A program made the translations under genes and the position numbers. Positions 1 through 8,032 of a DNA stretch of 11,653 bases are shown here, in pieces. Position 1 is the stretch's first letter. Each line of letters opens with the position of its first letter. Source of the stretch: Zarea fungicola. Taxonomy: Eukaryota > Ascomycota > Sordariomycetes > Hypocreales > Cordycipitaceae. Where the stretch lies: positions 6,387-18,039 of the forward strand of contig FWCC01000280.1 of NCBI GenBank assembly GCA_900169235.1. The letters run 5' to 3'. The notes under the pieces were generated by a model. That model was given only the letters and a program-made list of their open reading frames with translations. It had not been told where the DNA came from and ran no database searches.

Positions 1-700
1 AATCGAACACAGCGCCAATCGACACGAATGCAATAGTCGCAAATTACTCCTTGAAATTATGAGCCTTCCTGACCTCATGGCAGAGCCCGTATCAAAGCGC
101 TTCACACAGATACGCCGTCTGTTATCCTTTCTTGCCCAGCTTGTTATGTCCAGTACTTGGGTATACTGGCGTACACTGGCGGGAAACATAGGCTTCCAGT
201 CTTAGTAAAGTACTTAATTTTCCAAGTACTGTAATTTTAGAGAGGCAAAAATTTAAATAAGATTCCGTAAATGAGCTTAAATAACAGTAAAGCTATTCAA
301 GACCGTTTACACTGACGTCCACTATTTTCAAAGTCACTATAATAATTCAGAGCCTCTAGTCCGCATTGGTAGGCGTGGACTGGCGACAGGTGTTTGGTAC
401 ATGCGTGTGCAGCAATTGATAACGAGGTTATAATGAAGCTGCTGCATTCCTCGCCACGCCAGCTACAAGCAGTTAAAGATGCACATAGGTACCATACAAA
501 GTATTAAAATATAGCCTTTAGTGAATCTAAAAATATAATTTCCTTTTATATAGCTGTTAAATTGGCTGTTTTATAGGTGCTTTTATTCTGAGTGTTACGC
601 TGAGGAATGTAAGTGGAGGGGTAATTACTGGAGACTTTTTGATGTGGGGTGTATATAGGAGGCCCAAGGGGTATAAACGGCGCCTTGCGCCTAATCTGAC
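1..700. other. AT-rich intergenic DNA, no gene seen
   Basis: No reading frame of useful length or recognisable protein motif occurs on either strand. Small structures are present: a 10-bp tandem duplication with one mismatch at 161-180 (GTATACTGGC/GTACACTGGC), and a 10-bp perfect inverted repeat, CAGTACTTGG at 151-160 against its complement at 222-231. I assign no function to them. Confidence 0.5.
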
Positions 701-716
701 AGGCTTTCTATCCATA
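701..716 (+). repeat. Outer inverted-repeat arm, left
   Basis: AGGCTTTCTATCCATA matches the reverse complement of 3253-3268 at 15 of 16 positions. Weaker similarity seems to continue outward: GCGCCTT occurs at 690-696, and its complement occurs around 3290-3296. It opens a cluster of CCATA/TATGG motifs (711-797) like the one flanking the right inner repeat. This may be the true left end of the piggyBac element or an older element into which it inserted. No TTAA target duplication is visible next to it. Confidence 0.5.
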
Positions 717-1123
717 TTCCATATTCCGTATGGAAGGTTTCCGGTATGGATTATGGAACCCGGCCCCGTATGGAAGTTATTCCATACTTATGGAAATACA
801 AGAAATGACGTCATTGCAACTTTTCGATCGCCCAGCGCCGAACGATATTCGCAAAGTGGGGCATTTGCACTGTGCTGTTGGCAGCCATTTTGCGCTCCCT
901 TACTATTTGCTCATCACACAGCGTTCCAAATTAGTAGAAAGCCATATATTGATATAGCAAACTTGAGGCGGAGAACAGTTTAGCACTCAGATGTTGACCG
1001 TGTCACAGCGTGACGGGGACTAGGGTATACCGTCGACCCGGGGGTGTCTGCCACACGCCGGACGGATGAATACTTCCTCGTTCCCGGCACATATTCCATA
1101 CAGATTCCATACGACCTCCCCGT
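717..1123. other. Non-coding spacer between outer and inner left repeats
   Basis: The gap between the outer and inner repeat arms is 407 bp here but only 56 bp on the right, so the left side carries about 350 extra bases. Both margins contain TTCCATA/TATGGAA motifs (711-797 and 1091-1112). An imperfect inverted similarity exists between about 749-772 and 1083-1112. This could be a small nested non-autonomous element. Short ORFs here have no protein-like character. Confidence 0.4.
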
Positions 1124-1156
1124 ATCCCTTTGACAGTCATAAGGCTTCAACGAGGT
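1124..1156 (+). repeat. Inner inverted-repeat arm, left (33 bp, perfect)
   Basis: All 33 bases match the reverse complement of 3164-3196; the match stops at 1157. The arm begins ATCCCTTTGACAGTCATAAG. It lies 56 bp beyond the transposase stop codon at 1213-1215. Confidence 0.9.
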
Positions 1157-1212
1157 CACTTACAGGGGATTTAGCCAATCAGACGGCGCGCTAAAAAAGG
1201 TACTTTTTTCCC

Positions 1213-3053
1213 CTAAGAAATCTCACTATGATAGAAGTCCCAGCAATTTCCAGAGGTACAAAGAGCTACATCACATGTATCACAACCATACCTAGTCTGA
1301 CGGCGGCGTTGATTCTGGCTGCGTGGCGCCAGCACGCCTTTTTGCTGGCTTTTTGACCTAATTTGGCCTGCCTTAATTCCCTTACAGGCGAGGCACGCGG
1401 AGAGTTTCCCTCGATTGACGGAATTATGCTGTGATATAGGCGTAATTATGTCGCCAGGTCAAAACCTCTTTCGTGAGCTTCCAGTACAGCCAAAGGTATT
1501 AAATAAATCGTCAACAAGGCGCTGGCGCCACGCGTTTTGACTCTCAAAAGGCTTAAAATTTATTGCCTTTTTTTGTATTATATAGCTGTTCACAAGAGCA
1601 GTCTCAAGAAGGAAGCTCCACGCAAGCGCCTGCCAATTTCCCTTAATAACTCGGTGGTGTTGACTGCTAAAAGCTTTTAGCTGATCGCCAATATCAACAG
1701 CACCCATATGATCATTATAACTGGCACCAAAAGACGGCACAGCCAGCAGCTTGACAGGGTTATTAGCAAAAACTCGCTGTATTGGCCGTGCACAAGGTTA
1801 TTTTGTTGTCGGCCGGCGCCGAATACGCTGCTCGAATTCTTCGCCAGTAAATACAGTTGAAAGCATAAGGACGAGGGCGTTATCTTTCCAGGCAATTTAG
1901 TTAACCTAGAATGAATTTATTAGCTATTTTCCTAGTAAATTAGATAAGGAATTACCTGATAATCTAGGGTTGCGACCGTGCGAACCTCATTATGCTCCCA
2001 GAGGTTAATACCTCATATATCGTCTTTTTTAGCTACTACAAAGCCTTTAAAGATGCCAGAATTAGTACGGCACGTACCTATTGCACCAGCGTTTAGTTGA
2101 CGAAGAGCTAGGAAGAGGGGTGGCAAGGAAAATAGGTTATTAAGGAAGACGTGATATATTGCTTTTGGCAGTGATTTAATAAGGGAAACAACGACAGCTT
2201 GAGTCGGGTTGAGCTTGATTGAGCCTGACGCTGTTCTCTTTCGGCCTCTTGTTGCATGCGGCTCCTGACTCTTGAGGTGATTAAAGGAGGAATTAGGGAT
2301 GTGCCAGAGCCAGCTTAGGAAATAGCCTGCTTCGGCAATAGCCCAGATTTTGAAGCCTGTTGGAGTCGGTTTTGAAGGTATTGTGACCTTCTGTTTTGAG
2401 CGCCCAGTAAAGCGTACAATGCACTCATCAACAGCTACGTTCGTGCCTAGTTTAAAGAGGCGAATTGAGGCTTCCTGAAGGTGTTGAGACCACTCGTTGG
2501 CGATAGAAAACGGGCGAGGAAGGGAGGAAATCTCATGGCTGCAAATTCGAAGCTGCCGATGGAGGAGGTGGAAGCGGGGATAAGTGAGGAATTTCTGAAG
2601 TGGATGTGAGGGGTGATTTAATACAGCCGAAGAGGTCTTCCAATAGTCTTCAAGTCGTGGTTCTATATGAATTGTTATATAAATCATATATGTAAGCCAA
2701 AGATATACTTCTGGCACGGTAGTTGGCTGCCACTTCTGAAAACGCGCCTGACTTGCTAGTCGCTCAGTTGCCCTCTGCCCTGCACTCTCATTTGTGTACT
2801 TGACCCAGGAATTTATTAGCGATTCGCTAAGAAATTCCTGGAAAAGTGACAATGGATTGAGTGCCTGATGGAGAATTTGAGGCTCGCGATCAGGAACCTC
2901 GAAGGGCACGAAGTAGTCACCTTGCTCGGTTACAGGCGGCTGGACCGGTCGGTAAGTGCTATCAGCCGGCTGCTCTCGTTGGGCCTCATCTAGCCGTATA
3001 AAAAGCTCTGTATCACCAGAATAAAGAAGGAATTGGCTTTCGTTACTAGCCAT
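1213..3053 (-). pseudogene. piggyBac-like transposase, inactivated by four stop codons
   Basis: Cut-and-paste transposase of the DDE_Tnp_1_7 (PGBD) family. ATG at 3053-3051 opens exon 1 (3053-1956). A 50-nt phase-0 intron (1955-1906, GTAATT...TTCTAG) follows, then exon 2 (1905-1213, ending TAG). The product would be about 596 residues, close to insect piggyBac at 594. Visible signatures are the first catalytic Asp in VAVDECIVRF (D209), the HVFLNNLFS block (N305 where the family has Asp), the WKDNALVLMLST and RRRP blocks, YNDHMGAVDIGDQ (D437, D440), and a C-terminal cysteine-rich finger (C537, C540, C574, C577, C582, C587, H592). In-frame stops lie at 2015-2013 (TGA), 1899-1897 (TAA), 1800-1798 (TAA) and 1461-1459 (TGA). 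No indel disrupts the frame. Every stop is one transition away from a sense codon (CAA, CGA or TGG). It is certainly non-functional as it stands; the family call is secure. Confidence 0.9.
1906..1955 (-). other. Intron in the transposase pseudogene
   Basis: This 50-nt segment has donor GTAATT after CAG, a CTAAT branch-like motif about 15 nt before the 3' end, and acceptor TTCTAG. It contains in-frame stops if read through. Removing it joins ...LDYQ to VN(stop)IAWKDN, which restores the conserved block before the WKDN motif. Confidence 0.75.
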
Positions 3054-3163
3054 ACTATTGTAAATGAATTTCTTTGTATGGAAAACACACCAAAACGCGT
3101 TCTGTTTAGGCAGCTAGCTAGGTAACGCGTACCTCAATGTACCCTGGTAAAAGTGGGGCTGAT

Positions 3164-3196
3164 ACCTCGTTGAAGCCTTATGACTGTCAAAGGGAT
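3164..3196 (-). repeat. Inner inverted-repeat arm, right (33 bp, perfect)
   Basis: Exact reverse complement of 1124-1156. It lies 110 bp upstream of the transposase ATG, so the promoter must sit within or just inside this arm. Confidence 0.9.
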
Positions 3197-3228
3197 GGAA
3201 TATGGAATATGGAGTATGGAAAATTCCA

Positions 3229-3248
3229 TATGGATTAATTAATCCATA
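3229..3248. repeat. 20-bp perfect palindrome centred on TTAATTAA
   Basis: TATGGATTAATTAATCCATA is its own reverse complement. It lies just outside the inner right repeat and inside the outer one. TTAA is the piggyBac target site, so two abutting transposon ends sharing TTAA could create such a palindrome, but this is inference. Confidence 0.7.
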
Positions 3249-3252
3249 CACG

Positions 3253-3268
3253 TATGGATAGAAACCCT
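3253..3268 (-). repeat. Outer inverted-repeat arm, right
   Basis: TATGGATAGAAACCCT, reverse complement of 701-716 at 15 of 16 positions. See the left arm for interpretation. Confidence 0.5.
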
Positions 3269-3683
3269 GGTCTGCCAATCAGTGAGAAGGCGCAGTATAT
3301 AGGGAGCCAAGAATTTCTGTGATCGGAGACCACGGCTGGACAACAGCAGGAGGGTGCGTAGAATTGTTGAGCCTGCTCAGTTGGCTTTTCGAATGTGCAT
3401 AGCTGACTGTAGGCCCATACTCTGCGGAGACCGCTGTGCCGGATGTTTTGGCGTCCTATTATCCTTGCACAGTGATCGGCCTCATTGGGAAATTTTGCAC
3501 CATACGGGCGCATTGTGGAAAGCTTTCTGTAGAACTAAGGGACTGCAATGCACAGCCTGATAGGTGTGTGTGCGGAGGCACCGAAGTGGATTTCTGTTAA
3601 CAAGTAATACACCTGTAAAAGGTAGCTGAGAAATCCTTGAATATGAATTTTTCGTGTCGTCATTGAACTAGGGCCTCGACAAG
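3269..3683. other. Upstream region of the GPI-protein gene
   Basis: Non-coding on inspection; the ORFs here overlap in conflicting frames and resemble nothing. A CCAAT element lies at about 3275-3279 (GCCAATCAG), far from the likely transcription start. The same GCCAATCAG string occurs inside the transposon at about 1173-1181. Confidence 0.4.
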
Positions 3684-3691
3684 TATATAAA
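3684..3691 (+). promoter_or_regulatory. TATA box of the GPI-protein gene
   Basis: TATATAAA lies 145 bp before the ATG at 3836 and is followed by a pyrimidine-rich leader (about 3700-3760). Transcription would be expected to start near 3715-3725. Confidence 0.6.
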
Positions 3692-3835
3692 GGAGTCAGT
3701 CCACTGCTTTGCCCCAATGCTCTGCTACTCCTGCTACTCATGTTACCTGCTCAATTATTTTCATTCATCCGCTATTATAACAAGTACATTGTACCGCACC
3801 TTCCACACACTTTTGCCTCCCTGAATAAATTAAAA

Positions 3836-4149
3836 ATGAAGTTCACTGCCATTCTCTTGCTTGCAGTGGCCGTCGCCACCGCGGCCGACTCCTCATCGTG
3901 AGCCTTTCGCCCTTCAATAAAGAAATGGAGCCGAAAAATACTAACACGGGTATGCTTCCATCTATAAGCAGCAGCTCTTCACGCAGTAGCAGCTCCAGCA
4001 GTGCCGCTAGCAGCTCCAGCAGCAGTCTCGCCAGCAGTGCGAGCAGCAGCGCCGCCTCAACCTCCAAGAGCAAAGGGCCTGCAGCAACGAACGTGGCCCA
4101 CGTCGGTGCTGGCCTTGCGGCTGCCATTGCCGCGGCGATCGTCATCTAG
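3836..4149 (+). CDS. Small serine-rich GPI-anchored cell-surface protein, two exons
   Basis: Spliced gene, join(3836..3897, 3969..4149), 80 residues. The intron (71 nt) has donor GTGAGC at 3898, a perfect TACTAAC branch point at 3939-3945 and acceptor ATAAG at 3968. Exon 1 encodes a classical signal peptide (MKFTAILLLAVAVATA-AD, cleavage near residue 17). Residues 19-55 contain 27 serines with scattered Ala, which is typical of an O-mannosylated stalk. The C-terminus (GPAATN followed by VAHVGAGLAAAIAAAIVI) is a GPI-attachment tail with a possible omega site around G57-N62. The product should reach the plasma membrane or cell wall. Without splicing, translation stops at TGA 3899-3901 after 21 codons. 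The start context (AAAAATGAAG) is good. An in-frame ATG 96 nt upstream (3740) has a poor context. The exact role is unknown; related small GPI proteins are common and fast-evolving in fungi. Confidence 0.85.
3898..3968 (+). other. Intron of the GPI-protein gene, tandem acceptor
   Basis: GTGAGC donor, TACTAAC branch point, then AAGCAG at 3966-3971 giving two acceptors three bases apart (after 3968 or 3971). Both keep the frame; the second drops one serine. Confidence 0.82.
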
Positions 4150-4441
4150 CGTCAGCTCGTCCATACTAACCTACGGGGCACCATACCGAGGTTTGGAGCC
4201 ATCTCTGGTGTCACATGCTTGGTTGTAGTGCGTTAAACAGAGTTAGAGCTGCATCAGCCACCCTGGCCCACCCAGTGCTATTCCTAGCTGTATTTAATAC
4301 ATTGTGACCTGATTTACAGGACATGCATCTATCATTATCCTGCTTAGCAGCCACATGAGACCTGAACTTGAGATGTCTGGGAGGTGATGACCACTTGTAG
4401 AGTTTGTTAATGGGATTGATTGCCCCAGCGGACACGTTCCA

Positions 4442-4447
4442 AATAAA
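4442..4447 (+). terminator. Possible polyadenylation signal of the GPI-protein gene
   Basis: AATAAA about 290 nt after the TAG. It is the first clear copy found downstream on the plus strand. Confidence 0.35.
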
Positions 4448-5195
4448 TGGCTTGAAATCTTTTTTACATCCTTTTCAAGCGAATTTTTTTCTTCTCTCAA
4501 CTGGTGGTGGTATTTCTACTGACAGTCATTTTAGCAGTTATTTATTTTGCCACGCGACGCTACGCGACTAAAATTAATGCCTGCTAGATGGAACTGGCTA
4601 CGGCATAGAGCCAAGGAAATTACAAAGCAAAGTCCATCAATCACGGGCTTTCCTATCGTAAACTGAGTATTCTAAAGGTCTGAATAGCTCAAATTAGTCT
4701 GGCGACTTCCTCAACGCCCTTCTCTCGCGCCCATCTTAGACGTGTTTTTACTTGGCAAGGCTTGCCTGCCAAGCGCAGAGAAAACTCGAACCCATGCAAT
4801 GGCTCGTTGAAAGTAGTGTTTGTTTCTCGTCGCACCATAGCGCGCTATTCAAATCGGCCGCTCTCGAATAAGCCCTCCAATTTTATTTTCTGGTGGCGTT
4901 TTGGGTAGTTCTAGCGTGAGATTGCTGCGTTTTTCTCTTCGCCGCCCTATTCTTAGCCTGCAACATCCGGAACTAAGTCTTCAAAGAAAGCAATGGAGTT
5001 GTATTATAGAAGCAAGGGGGTGGATAGTACCTCCTACGCATTGCTATAGACACAGACGGCGAAAAACAAGATTGCAAAGCGAAGATCGAGCAGTCAGCAG
5101 TAATATACAGGGTCAGACTTGGCTCTCAATACTGACATGGCCGTATTCGTTCTTCTTGTACAGAGTTGGTTCTTCATCACATTTAAGACTTCCGG

Positions 5196-5201
5196 TTTAT
5201 T
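5196..5201 (-). terminator. Possible polyadenylation signal of the malic enzyme gene
   Basis: AATAAA on the minus strand (TTTATT on the plus strand), about 160 nt past the malic enzyme stop codon, a normal 3' UTR distance for fungi. Confidence 0.4.
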
Positions 5202-5362
5202 CAAGATTGAATCTCCAAATCATTTCTCAACAAGACTCGCTCGGAAATGTCCGCCCAAACGCGTTCAATACTGCTGATGGATCACTGTGCTACATTACAA
5301 TCATGGTAGCTGGACTGCCTCCAATTGAACTCAATTACAATCTATTGCTCAGGGCTTGCTCC

Positions 5363-7096
5363 TCACTCTTTGATCAGAGGTCGGTACACTGCATCCCACA
5401 TTTGCGCCCGAATCCACTCTCTTAATTCATTGTCGTCTGAGGGAATACCCTTTTCCTGAGCAAGGCCGTCATTCACGGCACACTGAATAACACTGGCAGC
5501 AATTTCTACGCTGATCTCGCGAACGTCTTCCACATCAAGCAAAAGAGAACGATTGGGGTCTTTTAGTGTTGGCGATTTTGCTTCCAACGCCTCAACAGCT
5601 GCTACGAGCATCTTCTTGGAGACGAGTCGACTGCGTGATAGAACCGCACCTAGGCCGATGCCGGGAAAGCAGGTTGAATTGTTGCATTCAGCAATATCGT
5701 ATTTCCTGTCCCCGTACTCCACAGGAGGGAATGGGCTTCCTGTCGCGACGAGAGCCTTTCCATCTGTCCACTCATAGAGATCTTTCGGTTGGGCTTCATG
5801 GAGTCGTGTTGGGTTGCTCAGAGGAAAGACAACGGGACGTTCGACGTGTTTGACCATTTCTCGAATGACCTGCTCGGTGAAAGCGTTTGGCTTGGTGGAT
5901 GTTCCAATCAGGACATGTGGCTTGACTTGCTGAATGACGGAAAGCAAGTCGTGTTGTTTGTCTGCTGGCCACTCCTTGTCGTCCCTCGCGAAGGGAACCT
6001 GGGCGGCAGTCAATCTGACGCCATGGGACTTGAGTAGAAGACCGGGTTTGTCAATGCACCATATCTGCTTCGATGCATCTTCCTTAGATTTGTCTGTCTT
6101 AGTCCCAATTGTATCAGCGATTTGGTCCGCAATGCCAGTACCAGCAGTCCCTGAGCCGAAGACCACTATGCGGACGTCATCAATCTTCACATCGCTGACA
6201 CGTAGAGCCGCCAGCATAGCGGCCAGAGTGATACATCCGGTGCCTTGGATATCATCATTGAAACATGGGATCTGGGATTGATACTTAGTGAGGATCCTTT
6301 TGGCATTTTTGAGGCCGAAATCCTCAAAATGAATATACGTGTTGGGGAAGCGCTTGCGAGCAACTTGAACGAATTTGTCTATAAAGTCATCATATTCTTT
6401 GCCCCGTACACGGCGCTCTCGTAGGCCCAGGTAAAGATCATCTTTGAGTAGACTTTCATTATTTGTCCCACAATCCAGGACAACGGGCAGCTGGCGTGAT
6501 GGATGGATGCCAGCGCACAGAGTGGCGATGACCAATTTAGCGACAGAGATGAGAATGGCGCCGACGCCCTGATCTCCAATACCTAGAATCTCTTCCCCGT
6601 CACTGACGACGATATAATCAATATCCTCAGCATTACCGTAGACAGACAAGCATTCTTCGATCGAGTCTTGATCACGAATATTCAAAAAGCACCCCTCGGG
6701 CTTTCGGAATAGCCGAGAGTAATTCTGAATCGCGTCCGCCTCGGTGGGAGTGTAGATCACGCTGAACATCTCCTTGAGGTGCGTTTGCAAGAGCTTGTAG
6801 TACAGGACCTCATTCTGTGCCTTCATACTGGCCATAAAAGTGTTCTTGGCCAGGTCATTATCGCAACTGTTGTACTGTTGATAGGCACGTTCAACCTGCT
6901 CGTCCAGTGTTTGAACCTTCGGCGGCAGGAGTCCATTTAGCTTGAACGCGTTGCGCTCATCTCTAATAAAGGCAGACCCTTTGTTAAATCGGGACGAAGA
7001 GAGAAGCAGTGGACCTTCGAATGGACATTTCAAGGGGCCTGATACCGCTCGAGGCAGGTGTTTGAACGTTGAAGAACGTTGTAGAGCGGACATCAT
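5363..7096 (-). CDS. NAD-dependent malic enzyme, mitochondrial
   Basis: Oxidative decarboxylation of L-malate to pyruvate and CO2 with reduction of NAD(P)+. The frame is intronless and intact, 577 residues from the ATG at 7096-7094 (Kozak-like ACCGCC before it). The open frame extends 12 codons further up only through a TTG, which is not a credible eukaryotic start. Numbered from that ATG: a Ser/Arg-rich presequence without acids up to about residue 25 suggests mitochondrial import; GLLPP near 55; YTPTEA with catalytic Tyr115; GDQGVG 174-179 followed by catalytic Lys187; DCGTNN 208-213; metal ligands Glu258, Asp259 (HFEDF) and Asp282 (FNDDIQGTG); Rossmann GSGTAGTG 314-321; LSNPT near 428; CNNSTCFPG near 471-479. 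All key residues are present. NAD rather than NADP preference is inferred from overall resemblance to fungal/eukaryotic mitochondrial forms and is less certain. Confidence 0.95.
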   Translation of the reverse strand: MMSALQRSSTFKHLPRAVSGPLKCPFEGPLLLSSSRFNKGSAFIRDERNAFKLNGLLPPKVQTLDEQVERAYQQYNSCDNDLAKNTFMASMKAQNEVLYYKLLQTHLKEMFSVIYTPTEADAIQNYSRLFRKPEGCFLNIRDQDSIEECLSVYGNAEDIDYIVVSDGEEILGIGDQGVGAILISVAKLVIATLCAGIHPSRQLPVVLDCGTNNESLLKDDLYLGLRERRVRGKEYDDFIDKFVQVARKRFPNTYIHFEDFGLKNAKRILTKYQSQIPCFNDDIQGTGCITLAAMLAALRVSDVKIDDVRIVVFGSGTAGTGIADQIADTIGTKTDKSKEDASKQIWCIDKPGLLLKSHGVRLTAAQVPFARDDKEWPADKQHDLLSVIQQVKPHVLIGTSTKPNAFTEQVIREMVKHVERPVVFPLSNPTRLHEAQPKDLYEWTDGKALVATGSPFPPVEYGDRKYDIAECNNSTCFPGIGLGAVLSRSRLVSKKMLVAAVEALEAKSPTLKDPNRSLLLDVEDVREISVEIAASVIQCAVNDGLAQEKGIPSDDNELREWIRAQMWDAVYRPLIKE

Positions 7097-7142
7097 GGCG
7101 GTGATCTGGAGGACGAGGCCTGGTGGTGACAAGCAGGTGCAT
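6984..7142 (-). other. Possible upstream ORF overlapping the malic enzyme start
   Basis: An ATG at 7142-7140 lies 46 bases before the malic enzyme ATG in a different frame and runs 52 codons into its coding region. If transcribed, it would reduce initiation at the real start. Whether the mRNA includes it depends on the unknown transcription start. Confidence 0.3.
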
Positions 7143-8032
7143 GGGCCGAAAATGCAAGCACTTGGCTCTGGTAGATCCTAAGATGCGCAAAAAGTTGGAG
7201 TGAGGGCAGAATCTTCGGAAGGAAGGAAAAAATACAGTAAGATGAATGAAAGTAATAAAGTTGAGCACCTTTGGCGAGTCTTTTGTGGTACAACCTCTTG
7301 CACTGTCCGTCGCTGATGTCATTCCAATTAAGTGCCTTGGTGGGGCTCCATAACGTTATAGCACCGCCGTCAGCTCGCAGTTTTTTCACGTAGCTGCATG
7401 TTTCGGCACACTGATACTCCAAAAAAAAAAAAAGAAAAAAAAAGAAAGACAACTCAAATCACAGGCTAGTTAAATATTTGTGCAAAATCCTACAAATAGT
7501 GATATTATTCCAAACAAAATACACCGGCCGGCTCCATCCATACGCCATTTAGGATGTTGCGCCAGAGAGCGAGCTTAAATATGGGGTTTCACATGGCCTC
7601 GATGTCGTAACATTAGCAAGCCAACCGCCTTGAATTTGTGTCAAAAATACGATGGCACCAATGTTGGAGTGGATTTTTTATCTTAGGAGTAATTATCTGA
7701 TGTCTTGTTCTTTTTTTCATCCTCTAGCTTGAAGGATGCAGGTCTTTTTATCTTCGTCGGAGTAGGTTTCTAACCACCTGTCTTTCAGTGGTTGGCCAGC
7801 CTTTCAACTTTTGTATCAATGATCCTGAGAATCTAACAATTTGCTAAATGCTAATGGCATGTAGAAGAAGGAAGGTGGCACCCCTGAACTTTGATTTCAG
7901 CTCGCATAACATACATAACTAGTGTCATTTAAGCTATTTCTGGGATGGCTGTGCTCAACATTTCGATAAAATCCGAGAACACACTAGCATCGCCGTATTT
8001 GCTAACGAATTTTTGATAACTAAACAAATATT
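7097..8032. promoter_or_regulatory. Divergent intergenic/promoter region (malic enzyme and RING gene)
   Basis: 936 bp between two divergently transcribed genes, with no convincing coding sequence. The minus-strand frames at 6984-7452 are low-complexity or overlap the malic enzyme leader. It contains the T-tract at 7421-7448 and a GTGGGG (7340-7345) that fits a CreA-type SYGGRG site, a weak hint only. Confidence 0.45.
7421..7448 (-). promoter_or_regulatory. T-rich tract upstream of the malic enzyme
   Basis: 28 bases that are T with three interspersed C on the minus strand (A13-G-A9-G-A3-G on the plus), about 325-350 bp before the malic enzyme ATG. Such homopolymer tracts commonly exclude nucleosomes in fungal promoters. 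Confidence 0.4.

Larger units (their letters stand above)
1124..3196 (-). mobile_element. piggyBac-family DNA transposon (core between perfect inverted repeats)
   Basis: Two identical 33-bp arms in inverted orientation (1124-1156 and 3164-3196) enclose 2073 bp containing one piggyBac-type transposase on the minus strand. The inward-reading arm has the CCC start typical of piggyBac ends (ATCCCTTTGACAG...). The TTAA target duplication expected for the superfamily is not present next to these arms (GTAT on the left, GG on the right), so the real termini may lie further out, possibly at the outer repeats 701-716 / 3253-3268. The arms are identical while the transposase is full of stops, which fits rapid mutational inactivation of a fairly young copy better than slow decay. 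Confidence 0.82.
4150..5362. other. 3' regions of two convergent genes and intergenic DNA
   Basis: No gene recognised. The long plus-strand frame from 4901 begins at TTG, overlaps the 3' end of the malic enzyme gene and has no recognisable domain, so it is not called. A hairpin-capable sequence (CTTGGC...GCCAAG with inner AGGC/GCCT) lies at 4751-4773. Confidence 0.5.

Noticed and set aside
161..231. Short tandem and inverted repeats, considered as a miniature transposon
   Set aside because: The arms are only 10 bp, with no clear target duplication; chance in AT-rich DNA is as likely.
1677..1895. 72-codon minus-strand ORF beginning in the transposase region
   Set aside because: It runs in a different frame over the WKDN/RRRP blocks, which belong to the transposase frame.
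3843..4145. 100-codon minus-strand Leu/Ala/Glu-rich ORF
   Set aside because: It is the antisense shadow of the AGC-rich serine codons of the GPI gene; its composition follows directly from that repeat.
4901..5425. 174-codon plus-strand ORF
   Set aside because: It starts at TTG, overlaps the 3' end of the malic enzyme gene antisense, and has no recognisable motif.
5553..6281. Several plus-strand ORFs inside the malic enzyme gene
   Set aside because: They are antisense frames of a well-conserved coding region with no protein features of their own.
7097..7132. 12-residue N-terminal extension of malic enzyme
   Set aside because: It begins at TTG; two in-frame ATGs follow with a good context and start the expected presequence.
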